From Epichloe hybrida (Eukaryota > Ascomycota > Sordariomycetes > Hypocreales > Clavicipitaceae), in the NCBI GenBank assembly GCA_019022495.1, contig JAFEKR010000003.1, positions 3,100,001 through 3,164,000 of the forward strand: 64,000 nt of DNA. The letters are read 5' to 3'. A program made the position numbers and the translations under genes. Positions within the stretch are counted from its first letter, which is position 1. Each line of letters opens with the position of its first letter. Positions 22,696 through 33,866 of the stretch are shown here, piece after piece. The notes below the pieces were generated by a model, which searched no databases, was not told the origin of the DNA, and saw only the letters and a program-made list of their open reading frames with translations.

Positions 22696-23826
22696 TTACC
22701 ACAGGTTTTTCAGGATTTGTATAACAAAACCAAGGGGGTTGTCCAACGTCATTCTGCCACGTCCTCGTCCCAATGAAGTCCAGCCGCTTTCCTCGGAAGA
22801 CGTGGGCTTGGGCGCTCCGCTGGTGCTGCTCGTGCCGGTGGGGAGGGGCCCAGCGTCCATGGCGGCGTTGACAAAGTCGTAGCCAATGTCGAACTTGATA
22901 CCGTCTGGGTTGTCAAGGCGGTAGGCAGAGTCTGTCGCACACGCCATGTCAGTTGATGGGACGCTGTCCGAGATGTTGTCATTCTGAAAATAGAGCAATG
23001 TCATGTTCATATAGCCGTGACTTACACCAATCAGGAGTGGCCTCAGGATGAGGTCCAACAAGCGCGACGTATCCTTTGCCGAGGGGCGTCAACGAAGCGG
23101 CGACGTTACCGTTGCTCGAGTATCGTCCTAGCACGGTGCTGTTGTCGTCTTTGGGGAGACCGTTGATGACGGCACCGTCTTGGAAGTACACCCACTGGCT
23201 CTTGGCAGTCTGTCCTTGGCTGAAGCTACTGACTTTGGATCGAAACGTCCAATCGACCTGAATTATGGTGTCTTCCGTGCCAGTGACTTGCGCACCGTCC
23301 GACTTTCTCTCGGCCGTGGCATTGGCACCAGAGGGGAGGAGTCCGAATCCAGGGCTGTCGCCGGCGAGAAAGGCACCGAGACAGAAACCGAGGTAGCGAC
23401 CACCGTTTTTGACAAAATCCCGAAGCTCAGACTGATGTGGCTTCAGCTCTTTGTAGGCAGAGCTCAGATCTATGCACACAAAGAGTTACCATGACATGGC
23501 CAGCCGGGGGTGAAAGAGTCTTCTTGCCCTTCTGTGCTCCGTCGGGAAGCAAAAAAAAAAAACGTACCTGGACCACCTGGCTGCGCGTACACGGCGGCCT
23601 GCCTCAGCAACTCGGCGCTGAGTTGGTCATCCTCCTTTGGTCCCACATACGTGATGACAAAGTTTTGGGACGAGGTCTCGAGGAGTTTGGCTACCGCTTC
23701 GCCACAGCCTTTGCATGCTGCAGGTCCACGGTAGACCAATGCTCGAGGCCGGGCTGCGTCAGCTGCCCTTGATGGCGACGCAGCAAATGCCAGCGTCAAA
23801 ACCGGCAATAGTGTTGATGGATACAT
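22696..23826 (-). CDS. Secreted BPL_N-domain protein (class I glutamine-amidotransferase-like fold)
   Basis: Fungal proteins of this kind carry the biotin-protein-ligase N-terminal-like domain, and their substrate is unknown. Exon 1 (23826-23568) encodes a signal peptide (LLPVLTLAFAASPSRA) and ALVYRGPAACKGCGEAV. The intron 23470-23567 (GTACGT...CATAG) joins cleanly to exon 2 (23469 to about 23026), which has GGRYLGFCLGAFLAG (the nucleophile-elbow-like GFCLGAF), VYFQDGAVI and the ALVGPHPEATPDW motif. The third segment, 22983-22696, continues the domain (YRLDNPDG, DIGYDFVNAAM) and ends in a Ser/Pro tail. The second intron has GTAAGT and TTTTCAG borders but leaves the frame off by one base and would create a stop at the junction, so one base is probably wrong or the 3' part is lost. 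Family fairly sure, function not. Confidence 0.8.
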
Positions 23827-25577
23827 TGTTCTGGACGAATTGTTGGTGTCGTGTCGTGGGTTCGCTCCCTTCCCTTGGTAGGAGGGAGTTGGTAATGGGA
23901 CGGCAGTGGAGCTTTAGCTACCACTCTGAATGACCATTTATATATGCACGACGCCGTGATACGCGATCGGACCTGCGGGAGGGCAAGGCAAAAAAAAAAA
24001 AGCAACCTGATTTCCTTGTTGGCTGCACAAAGGAACGCCACACTCTCGCTAACTCGTTTCGACGTGGTTTATTTGCTGCGGAGGTGCTGCCGAATGGTGG
24101 AGAGTAGAGAGACGAAGGGACGGAAGGACGGAGGGATCGTCGGACTTGAATCTCATGCCTGCCGTGAGGTGACGAAGATGGCCAATATTAAGTAGTACTC
24201 CAAGTTGGACGATGATGTTGTGTGGGTTGGGCTGTGTGGGCTGTGTGGGCTGTGTGGGTTACGTGGGGATGAAAAAGGGTGACGGAAGGCCAGGGGGGGC
24301 TGAGTGGCCGAGTCGAGTCGCCTTGACTTGGCATTTCATCTAATATTATCTAGATCACATCGCAGAACTGGAGACTGAGACAGCGGGCGACTGGACCCAA
24401 GTTGGAACGGATCTTACGCTGGATGTGCTCCGAGAGGTCAACGAGAGGGTGGCCCACTGGAAGTAGTGTCCTTGAAGGGTTTAAAGGGGTTTAAAGGGGT
24501 TGCATTCGCGGCTTGCCGTTGATTGCATTCAATGCCGTCACTGCCGTCACTGCTGGCCCATGCGCCCAATTGGCAAGGGGAAGGAGCCAGCGCCAGGACC
24601 AACACCAGTCGCGGTCGTCCTCATCGCCTCGTCGCCTCGTCGCCTCATGGCGCGCCACAAAGTCCTCCGCACTTATGCATCACTTATGCATCTGGTGTTG
24701 TGAATGCTTGGCACGAGGGCTGGCACGGGGGGCTGGCACGCAGGGGGCCTTCAGCGCGAATCAGGCCTCCCATGTTTCTTTCATTGCCGCCAAAGGACCT
24801 GTCCTCAACACGTTCTACCCTGCGGCATGCTCACCGACAAAACGGCAATTCGGCTTCGCAGAATCAACACAAGTTGAAAAAAAAAAAAAAAAAAAAAAAG
24901 GGCTGAGACACATGCAAATGAGACTAACTAGCTTGGCATGCAAACATGTAGCGTCTGTCAGCCGCATTCATTCCTCTCTTCTACGCCCCCCCCCTCCCTC
25001 GTCCCCACCCCGTCTGTTATTTGTCAGAGATGCCGGGTCGGGGTGAAACCCGTGCTGTGCTAATATTCCACTGTGAGTTGTTGCTTACGATGTAGTCCGT
25101 AATAATATTCGTATGCTCTACGGATTACTAGCCGCCTGCTCCGGTCCACCGCCCGTGCTCATCGTGCTACGTCGTAACATATTGAACTACTGAACCCACG
25201 GCAGCCCCATTTCTGTCAACGGAATGACGATGATGATGATGATGACGACGACAACGACGATTTCCAGCCGCATGGACTGGAACCGCATTGTCTGTGCTTG
25301 GGTTGGGGGCCACTTGCGCGCATAGGAAGAGACGAGCTTACGCGTCTTTCTTATTTTCTTTCTTCTTATATTCCGTCGCTCGAGCCTGGTAACTGGCTTC
25401 GCTCGTCATCCTGGCCCAAGAGTTTCAAGTGATATCTGCTAGATGGGAATATCATGGCTTGCCTTTAGACACCACCATTCATGCTTGATTGCTTCAACTA
25501 CCGGACTGTTTTGAACACACGGAGCATCTGGTCCGCTGAAAAGGGCCGTTGAGAAGGATGACCTCTTTCATGATGCC
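23827..25577. other. Intergenic, no gene seen
   Basis: Upstream of the BPL_N gene and downstream of acetate kinase. It contains A-runs (23989-24001, 24878-24899), GCTGTGTGGG repeats (24220-24260), a GATGATGATGAC trinucleotide run (25228-25260) and no recognised coding region. Confidence 0.55.
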
Positions 25578-26067
25578 TCACTTCCAGACCTCGCTCTTCT
25601 CGGTAGCTGCTCTGGCCATCTCAAACTGCTCATCTGTTTGACAAACCAGTACGCGGTGTCGGGCATCATATGAGCCTATATCCTCAATTACTTGATCAAG
25701 GCGCCCCGAATTGCGACCCTCGTCGATCGAAAACCCAAGGCATTGCGTGCGGCGCACGACTTCATCTCGAAAACGGCTGCTCTTTTCGCCAATGCCGCCT
25801 GCGAACACGAGTGCATCGACCTGGCCCTCGAGAGCCACGTAATAACTCCCGACAAAGCCGCAGACGCGATCCACGAATATGTCAAAGGCCAGCTTGTGCT
25901 GGGGCTCGTCTGAGCTAGCAATCACCCCAAAGTCTGTCGTGCCTGTGAGCGCCTTCCATCCGCTTTGCTTGTTGAGAATTTCCTCAGCTCTGGAAATATG
26001 AAGGTGTTTGGTGGAAGCAGGCGAAAGCTTGCCGACATCACTTGCGTAGTGGAAAACCAAACTGTTT

Positions 26068-26109
<42 letters not shown>

Positions 26110-26939
26110 AGGAGTTCAGGGTTAGTCGTATGCTTTCTTCGCAACTACCGGGAATGTCAAAACACAAAGACCTACCTGGGGTCGATGCTGCCACTGCGAG
26201 TTGCTCCGGGGAGACCTGCCAGAGGCGTCAATCCCATGCTTGTGTCCCAGCTCTTGCCTCCCTTGATGGCGCAAGCGCTTGCTCCGCTGCCCAGATGAAG
26301 CGCAATGATATTCAGCTTTCCCATGTCCTTGTTGAGAAACTCGCCCACCGACCGGGCGATGAATGCATAGCTCAGACCGTGAAACCCATATTTGCGCAAT
26401 CGACTGTTCTTGGCAATGCCGGGGTTGATTGGATACGTGGCGATGTGAGCAGGAATGGTTGCATGGAATTGCGAATCGAAACATGCAATGTTGGTCGCGT
26501 CTGGGAGTTGCTTCATGCACGAGTCGACGATGCCCAGCGCTGCGCCATTGTGTAGCGGTGCCAAATCACTCAGTTGCTCCAAGTGATGATATGTGTCTTT
26601 TGTGATGATGCGGGAATCTGTGTAGTCGCCGCCGTGGACAATTCTATGACATGCTATCAAGATGTCTTTCTTGGATCCAATCTCCCGTAGCTCGCCGTCG
26701 TCGATGAGTGTATCCAGCAGAAGAGAAAAGGCAGCGTCTTGGACATGGACCTTTTTGCCAACTTGCTCGTCTTTGGCCATTGATTTGCCGTATCGCGAGT
26801 ATTTGAGCTTCGCCGGTGGTGCCGTCAGCCCGCTGATCTGAGCCTCGGCTATCTGCTGCGGGCTCGTGGCTTTGTCGGCTGTGTAGGCCGATATCTTCAC
26901 AGAGCTGGATCCAGCATTGATGGAGAGAACAACTTTCAT
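25578..26939 (-). CDS. ack: Acetate kinase (ATP + acetate = ADP + acetyl phosphate)
   Basis: An ASKHA-fold kinase. In fungi it usually works with phosphoketolase, converting acetyl phosphate to acetate and ATP. Exon 1 is 26939-26176, starting MKVVLSINAGSSSVK (the phosphate-1 motif). An in-frame ATG 14 codons upstream was rejected because the family starts at MK..L.INAGSSS. Further motifs are CHRIVHGG, APLHN, FDSQFHATIP, YGFHGLSY, LHLGSGASACA and GATRSGSIDP. The intron 26062-26175 has GTAGGT and AACAG borders and contains 33 consecutive T on the coding strand. Exon 2 (26061-25578) has SGWKALTGTTDFG, FVGSYYVALEG and ALVFAGGIGE. Total 415 residues, the usual length. No phosphoketolase gene lies in this window. 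Confidence 0.95.
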
Positions 26940-29376
26940 GGTTGATCGTCTAATCATTCGCGCGGGGAAAACCACACGCACACGTTTTTGGTATAGGTTT
27001 TCTTGTCCGGGGGTTCAGAGTACTTAATGGCTCAAATCGAAGTGAAGAATCTAAAAAAAGCAACATGGTGGCATGATGTTGCGGCCTGCCCATCGGCAGC
27101 CAGAGGTAGCATGATCCGATCATGTGGGATGATGATGTAGTGCATATGTATGCCACGCACAAGTCGCCGCAATCGTGCGTTTTGGTGCGGGGGTCCAATA
27201 AAAAGTGGCTGGGTTGGTTGATGGCGCAAATGGAGGGGCATCAATCAGACTTTGTTTCCTCGCAGTTTTCGCACAATTACGACGGGACCGTCTTCCCGGC
27301 CTTTTCCGAGAAGAACAACAAGTCCTCCCTCCTGTGTCGCCAATGGCTTAGAGTTGGCCTGCAACTTCGCTCGACTGGTCGGGAAAGAACCAGCATCATA
27401 CACACAATGTTGTTTGTATTTGATGATTGGATGCCGGACGCAAGCTGGTTCGTCCGTTCCTCGTCCGTTCCTCGGGTGGTGGTAGCTTTTGGTTTTAGCC
27501 CCGTCTCCTAGCCATCATCGTTCTTCAGACCAGGTTTCGGAACCTCACCTCTGTCAATTGCCTTCCATCTTCTCCTGTAGGATCTCATCCCCTCTCCCCA
27601 AAGTCTGTTGGCTCGCCTACTGGTTCCAAAGTGCGCTGCCAATCAGGCGATTCTAGCTCTGTAGCCTGACCTGGCAGCATCTGAGGAGAAGGTAACTCGA
27701 AATGATTCGGGGGAAAGGGAACGCCTTGAAAGTTCCGATCAGTGCTGTGAGCACATATCCACATGTCAAGGAACCGTTGATAATCTTCACTTGCCTGTTA
27801 GAGAATTTTTTTTTTTGAACCAAATACCATGTAGAACCTACCGTGACGGCTACTGAATTGAATGGACAAGTAGCGAATGTCGATGGAGCTCTGTGAGGAA
27901 GGATTTGATTCTGAGCTGCTGTGACCAGCATGCCCGGTTGATCGCACACGCGGCCGCGCTCCCCTAGCAAACGAGAATCGGCGTTGCGGCGATTCATCCG
28001 AGGCGCTTCCACGCCGACCGTACCGAGGTCCCGTTACGGAGTGGACAACGGCTGTGAACGGCTGTGAAGGGCTGTGAACGGCTGTGGCCAACAGCCAGCC
28101 ATTGTCCAACCCTAACCCTAGAAACCCCCGAAAAAAAAAAAAAAAACCTTCCGAGAAAATCGTGGGCGCCATCATGAATGCATCCCAGGAGAGAAATGCT
28201 TCCCTCGCAGACGAAACGGTGAAAATGTCAACCCCCGCAGCAGGATGTCGTCGTCCACCATCCGATAGCCAGTGAGAAGCACCGGCTTCGACCCAAGAAA
28301 CTGACTGATTGATTGGGCGCCGCACAGCAAGCCGATGCAGTGACACCAAAGCGTCAGCACGAGCCAGTGCGGCACGACAGACCGACAGACAGACATGGCT
28401 TGAATACCGAGTGAGACACTTCGGAAGCGAATGGCGGTAACACAGCTTCTCACGGCTGCGACAAGGGAAGAGCACCTTCTCCAAGCCGGAGGTTGGGCGG
28501 GCGAGAGAACTTCTTCGTCGAGACATCGCAAGCTCTCCAGCGCAGTGCACTCAACTGCTAAACGCATCTTTCCAATCTACAAAGCGACGGAGTCAATAGA
28601 AATTCACAGCCCTCAGGGGAACCCGCGTGAAATGTTCCGAGACTTCTACAGTGGCGAAATGCTTGCTGCCGCGGGCCAAGTTCGTTGACAATTTTGAATC
28701 ATTATTCCACGATCCAGAGTACGCATTCTACGAGAAGCGGAAACGGATTGCCTTCAGAGACCCCGACCGGGAGACGCTAGTATTTCATCATATCATCTGC
28801 TCACAATCAGAGGCATCAGGCTGACGAGGAGGAACTCGCCACAGTCTGGGGAAAAGGGCTCGTCTGAAATCGCCCGGACCGCTAAAGGTGAGGTTTCGTG
28901 GACAGACTACTACCCATTCTTTTTTTGCGTCATCTTGAACGCCACTCTGAATACTCGCGTTGATCGAGATGCAATGATGCCCTTCTGCGGTATGAACCAG
29001 CTGTATTAAAGGGAATGGAAGCTCAAGGCGACCCGGAAGCATGAAGGGGCTGAACGAGAACAACCAGTTTTGGTAACCAGTTTTGGGCAATACCGTACGT
29101 AGCATTGACTAGAAAGCTTATTATTATTATTGCTCCAAATTGTCGATCTTTGCCCCACTTCTACTTCTTGGACAGCCTTCCAGGATACGGACGTACACAC
29201 GGATTACTGTCCCGGTTGTCGCAGTTGTCCCAGGTCCTTCGGTTTCCTGATGGGTAGTACGGACTACATAGTCCGTAGATAACATGACGGACCTGCTACA
29301 ACGCCAACTTGCAAAGCGTGCTCGGCGGCCGAGGGAATGAAAGCCGTCTACGGAGTACGGCGGGGGTTTCATCAGA

Positions 29377-29633
29377 TTGCGCCATGATGATGATGCAAAA
29401 GGATCAGGCAGCTCGCTCCTTTAATCGAGATGAGGCATGAGCCACTGATGTAAGCGGGAATCACAAAGTAACACGGCAAATCTTGCCCCGTCCTGGTTGC
29501 GCCATGTTGATGATGTCAAAGGATCAGGCAGCTCGCTCCTTTAGTCGAGACTGGACGTGAGGCACTGATGTAAGTACTATATGTGCGGGAATCGCAAAGT
29601 AACGCGGCAAATCTCGCCCCGTCTTGGTTGCGC
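29377..29633. repeat. Tandem duplication of a ~120-130-bp unit
   Basis: Copy 1 (29377-29496) and copy 2 (29497 to about 29627) both begin TTGCGCCATG and share GGATCAGGCAGCTCGCTCC, CACTGATGTAAG and the final GTC(C/T)TGG. They differ by scattered changes, several of them A/G or C/T transitions, and by an ~11-bp insertion in copy 2. A third unit start (TTGCGCCC) follows. Confidence 0.85.
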
Positions 29634-29763
29634 CCTTGTTGCGCGAAAAAGGTTGCCAAGTAATAGCAGAGTTGATGATTGTTGGATGTAGCAGCCTCAC
29701 ATCTTAGGCATCACTATCGCGATGTCTTTCCTCTTCGAGGCCTTGTTACGAGACCTTAGCACT

Positions 29764-29788
29764 GAGGGCAAAGAGGGTCTTTGCCCTC
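29764..29788. other. Perfect 10-bp hairpin
   Basis: GAGGGCAAAG, a 5-nt loop AGGGT, then CTTTGCCCTC. Flanking CGAGGC and GCCTCG give a further outer pairing. No adjacent gene explains it. Confidence 0.7.
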
Positions 29789-30020
29789 GTATATAGCCTC
29801 GTTATTCCATAGGTAGATAGTCTAGATAGCTGAATCCATCATCATGACTTTCCACACCGTCTCACAATGATATTCTCCGCATCGTGGCTCCACGTGGGCA
29901 GCACCATCCCTGTCATCGGATGGTTCTCTGAGCAGGTTGTGCGCATTGCGTGTGACTAAAATAGAAGATGGACGATTGTGTGAAATAGCAGAAACCATGG
30001 AAAGGTTCCTTGCACGACGC

Positions 30021-30048
30021 AAGAAAGAAAGAAAGAAAGAAAGAAAGA
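30021..30048. repeat. AAAG tetranucleotide microsatellite
   Basis: About seven GAAA units in tandem. Confidence 0.85.
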
Positions 30049-31072
30049 ATGCGCGCGAAGTCATGGATATGGCTAGCGCCACGACGTTGCGCCCGGATCA
30101 CGATGGAGCTCGAGGAGAAAAGGCATTGCAGATTCCAGATTCCAGAATGGCCCCGAATCCAGTCACATTTCTTTTTTAACACACGCACGGAGGGGGTTAT
30201 CCGGAGCAAAAACGCCGGCACCCGTCGTCGCATCGAGGCGACGCGACGGCAGTTCTCCTGACTAAACACTGGCATGGTACTCCGTACCTCCGTAGAGCGG
30301 GCCGTGTCCATTGACATGGAGACAAGAGAAGGAGAAATGCGCCACCCGATTCTCCGAGCAGGAAAAATAAGAAGAATGCCATTTGGAAGACGGGCATCTT
30401 GCGTTGTCCCGAATGAGGGAAGCCGAGGCGCTTGATGATTGATCCATCCGCTTTCGGAGAGGGCCCAGATGCACTTTGCCCAGAAGTCGGCGTTGGGAGC
30501 TCGGGAGGAAGGGACGAAGGGAGGAAGGGGCGCCCGCGGCTCGGTTGGTTTGGTTTGCTTAGCTCAGCTTAGAGTCCTGACCGTAACCGTGTTACCCGAA
30601 TAGGTAACTCGAGCTGGGTTCTTCCCCAGAATTTCTGCGGGGTAGTTCCTGCAAGTCCAGGTGTCGGTTCGTCAAGTCGAGGTCGTCGAGGTCGTCGAGG
30701 CGTGCCCAGGGAGGGGCAAGAGTGCCAAGAGTGCCAAGAGGGCCAAGAGGGTTCTTGCCCGGGAGACGGGTAAGCGGGACCGGACGGGGACGACAAGGTC
30801 GAGACCATACGGACTACGGACTACATACACTATTACTTTATTACATAGCACCCTCGACGCTGTTGCCACCCCCCCTCGTTGCATCTGAAGTTTTGAACGC
30901 TCACCTGACAGGTCCAGCGATGGCTCTCTCTCAAAGTGTCAGGCTCACAGCCCCCCTTTGTCGCCATGCTCTGCTTCTTCCGTTCGGCCATCCATCCGTG
31001 AAGCGTTTGCGCCGTTCGGAGCCACGACGATCACGGGGCCAGGACCCCGGAAGCGATCCGCTTCGATCCTTC

Positions 31073-31085
31073 TATATATATATAT
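31073..31085 (+). promoter_or_regulatory. TATA-like element upstream of polyol dehydrogenase
   Basis: TATATATATATAT lies about 100 bp before the ATG at 31183, followed by a CT-rich leader, the common layout of highly expressed fungal promoters. Confidence 0.45.
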
Positions 31086-31182
31086 CTCCTCACATCACGT
31101 CTTTTCTTCTCGTCCATCTTCTCTCAGCCATCGCGTCTTCGTCCCCAATCTCACTTCGCCCTTTCTCAGCCTCACATTCACA

Positions 31183-32474
31183 ATGGCAACGCAAACCTAC
31201 ACACAAGACTCCACCATCGTGGGTACCATCCGTGCCATCCGTGCCAGGGCTGGCTCAGCGGCACCGGCTGCGGCGGTCATGAAGGCTGTCCGTTTCCACG
31301 GCCAACGCGATGTTCGACTTGATACTGTCGAGGTTCCCAAAGTGGGTGCTGGCAAGGTCAAGATCGCCCCCAAGTTCTGCGGAATCTGTGGTTCTGACTT
31401 GCACGAATACCTCGGCGGCGCAAACCTGATCCCCAAGCCCCATCACCCACATCCCATTACCAACGAGACCTTACCACTCACACTCGGTCATGAATTCTCT
31501 GGCATCGTCCAAGAGGTTGGCGAGGGCGTCGAGTCTGTCAAGCCCGGCGACAGAGTCTGCGTGCAGCCCATCATCTTCGACGGAGATTGTCGTTCTTGCG
31601 TCCGAGGTCTCGTCAACTGCTGTGACAGTAACGGCTTCGTTGGTCTCAGCGGATGGGGCGGTGGCCTTAGTGAGACCATGGTGGTTCCCGAATCCTGCGT
31701 CAAACAGCTTCCTGACAACGTATCACTCGAGGAAGGCGCTCTCGTGGAACCACTTGCTGTTGGCTGGCACGCCGTCGACATCTCCCCTTTCAAAGAAACG
31801 GATAGCGTCTTGATCCTTGGCGCTGGTCCTATAGGCCTTGCCGTCAGTCAGGTATTGGCGGGAAGAGGCTGCAAGAACATCATAGTTTGTGAAGTCAGCA
31901 CCCGAAGGAGAGAGTTCGCGAAGCAGTTCGGGGCCCATCACACCATTGATCCCATCAACGAGGATGTGGTAGCCAGAGTAGCCGAGCTCACCCGGGGACT
32001 CGGAGCCGACGTGGGCTTCGACTGTGCTGGCGCCCAAAATGCCCTCGACACTGCCTTCGAGTCCCTGAGAGCCAGAGGCACCCTCGTCAACATTGCCGTC
32101 TGGGAGAAGAGAGCCGGCTTGGCCATGAACAGCCTGGTATTCCGCGAGAGAAGTTACATGGGAGTGTACGTGCCGATCTACCCGCCAACCGATATCTTGA
32201 CATGCGCTAACCCTACTTTACAGAGCCACCTATAGTCTCGGCGACTTCGAAGCTGTTCTGGACGCAATGTCAACCGGTGAGTAAAACCACGAGAACATTC
32301 CCGACAATTGCGAACGCAGCTGACATGGCAATAGGCAAAATTAAGCCCGCCGGCATGATCACCAAGACCATCAAGCTCGACCAAGTTGTGGAGGAAGGAT
32401 TCCACGCCCTCATCAACGATAAGGAAAACCAAGTCAAAATCCTTGTCGATGTCGGGGCCGGTTTCTCAGCATAA
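31183..32474 (+). CDS. Zinc-dependent polyol / (R,R)-butanediol dehydrogenase (MDR family)
   Basis: It should oxidise a secondary alcohol (butanediol, sorbitol or similar) with NAD(P). Exons are 31183-32165, 32224-32276 and 32335-32474, joined by GTACGT...TTACAG and GTGAGT...AATAG introns in perfect frame; 391 residues. Catalytic-zinc motifs are CGICGSDLHEY and GHEFSG. The structural-zinc loop is CRSCVRGLVNCC, with fewer Cys in the first position than classical ADHs. The Rossmann motif is GAGPIGLAV, followed by GLGADVGFDCAG. The core family starts at MKAVRFHGQRDVRL (ATG 31279), and the 32-residue extension ahead of it (MATQTYTQDS...) is Ala/Arg/Thr-rich; it could be a weak mitochondrial presequence or the start could be 31279. 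The TATA-like element at 31073 fits either start. Confidence 0.9.
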
Positions 32475-33236
32475 GTTGTTGAAGAAGAGAAAATCGAGAC
32501 GGGCAGCGATGAAGCGAGCCCAAATTGAATGAACACGTTCCGCCATTTGTTGAAGCCGGAATATCGGGACTTTTGTAAACTAGTACTAGCAAAGTTATGG
32601 CAAGACCTAATTCAATGATATAACGAACCTGAATGACATAGGGCTAGGCGAAATGCACAGTGATGTCTAACCCTGGTCGAATCAGAGATGTACCATTAGT
32701 ATGCCGACTACCGGGGTTGTTGTGACGAGTCGCCGCATCTCGGCATGGCCGGACTGTTACGGCTCTTCAGGGTCTCGCAGGGGAGGGCGTGGTCGAACGG
32801 CGTATTCGTCGAGATGGCGCATCTCGTTCCCGGACGGCGTCAACAGACTTAGCATGCGGAAGTAACGTACCACTTGAGGCATTTGGAGTAAATTCGTGTG
32901 CTACTTGGCTGGGTGGAGTAGTGGAGCGCTGCCATGATCTTGGAACCGAGCTTTACCCATTATAAGCTGGAACATCTTGGCTGCTAGTAAGTGGACGGTG
33001 TCTGCTGTTGAATTGTGGTCGTCGACGCAATATTGATTGTGGTCTTTCATGGTTCTTAGATTTCTTGGACGTTTATACCGAATCAGACGAGAAGGACCCA
33101 TGCAGGCCGATGCAACCACATGACCATCGCTCCGCGCCGTTATTGGCCAATCGCCGCAGTGCGGGCGCTGATTCCAAGTTTGACATGTGACAACAGCTAC
33201 GCCAACTAGGCCAAAAGAGAGTGCGCACCCCTAAAG
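32475..33236. other. Intergenic, no gene seen
   Basis: 3' side of the dehydrogenase up to the inverted-repeat element; no recognised coding region. Confidence 0.5.
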
Positions 33237-33613
33237 CGTGTGATCCACGAGCCGGTGCAAACTTTGCACGGGTGCAAAATGCACATAACGGGACGCGCTA
33301 GCCATTTTTGTCAGCTAAGATCCATAGAAATTTATGGAATTTTGTCTAAATTACATAAACACCACATCCCCCCCTGTTCACGATGTATCTTTTTGACCAG
33401 GGCCGCGTAAATGCCTGCAATAGGAATAGATGCCCCAATTTTACTAACTTTGCCCTTATTTTAGGTGCAAACTTTACACTTTGCGTTATCCCCACGCAAA
33501 GTTTGCACCAGTGTAAAGAAAGACAGTACAAAATAGCCGCCCCATATAACTCCACATACAATTTGTATCATGCAATGTCGGTGCAAAGTCTGCACCGGCT
33601 CGTGGATCACACG
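33237..33613. mobile_element. MITE-like element with 33-bp terminal inverted repeats
   Basis: The left end CGTGTGATCCACGAGCCGGT... is mirrored by the right end (33581-33613) over 33 bp with one A/G mismatch. The element is 377 bp and has no coding capacity. An internal inverted repeat, GGTGCAAACTTT ... AAAGTTTGCACC (about 33463-33514), repeats the TGCAAA core of the termini. The flanks (CCCTAAAG / TTAATAG) allow, but do not prove, a TA target-site duplication. Confidence 0.8.
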
Positions 33614-33866
33614 TTAATAGTAGCTGTGCTAAACGAGCATATAATGCTCAACAACATGCTTCACTTGAGTGAAGAAGTCAATGCTTGCTTTTCACGACTC
33701 GCATTGAATTTTTCCGATTTGACAGACGCCATCTTGAGTTAGGTGGGCTCCCGGCATTTACAAGAAGTTAAAAGTTTTGAGTCGTAATTTCATTGGTTTT
33801 ACGAATTGCGTATGAGGCATTTCAGGCCTTTGGTGATACTCTGTTAGAAAAAAAAAAAAAAACCCC
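33614..33866. other. Short intergenic segment with A-run
   Basis: Contains a 16-A run at 33847-33862 directly beyond the stop codon of the minus-strand alcohol dehydrogenase. Confidence 0.5.

Larger units (their letters stand above)
26940..31182. other. 4.2-kb intergenic region, no convincing gene
   Basis: Upstream of both acetate kinase and the polyol dehydrogenase. It contains four GGCTGTGAAC-type repeats (28048-28086), a double telomere-like motif AACCCTAACCCTA (28108-28120), a tandem duplication (29377-29633), a strong hairpin (29764-29788) and an AAAG microsatellite. Several open frames (for example 27798-28550 minus) have no recognisable domain. Confidence 0.55.

Noticed and set aside
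27798..28550. 250-codon minus-strand frame
   Set aside because: Passes through a poly-T tract and GGCTGTGAAC repeats; no domain recognised.
25578..31182. Phosphoketolase-acetate kinase gene pair
   Set aside because: No phosphoketolase motifs found on either side of the acetate kinase within the window.
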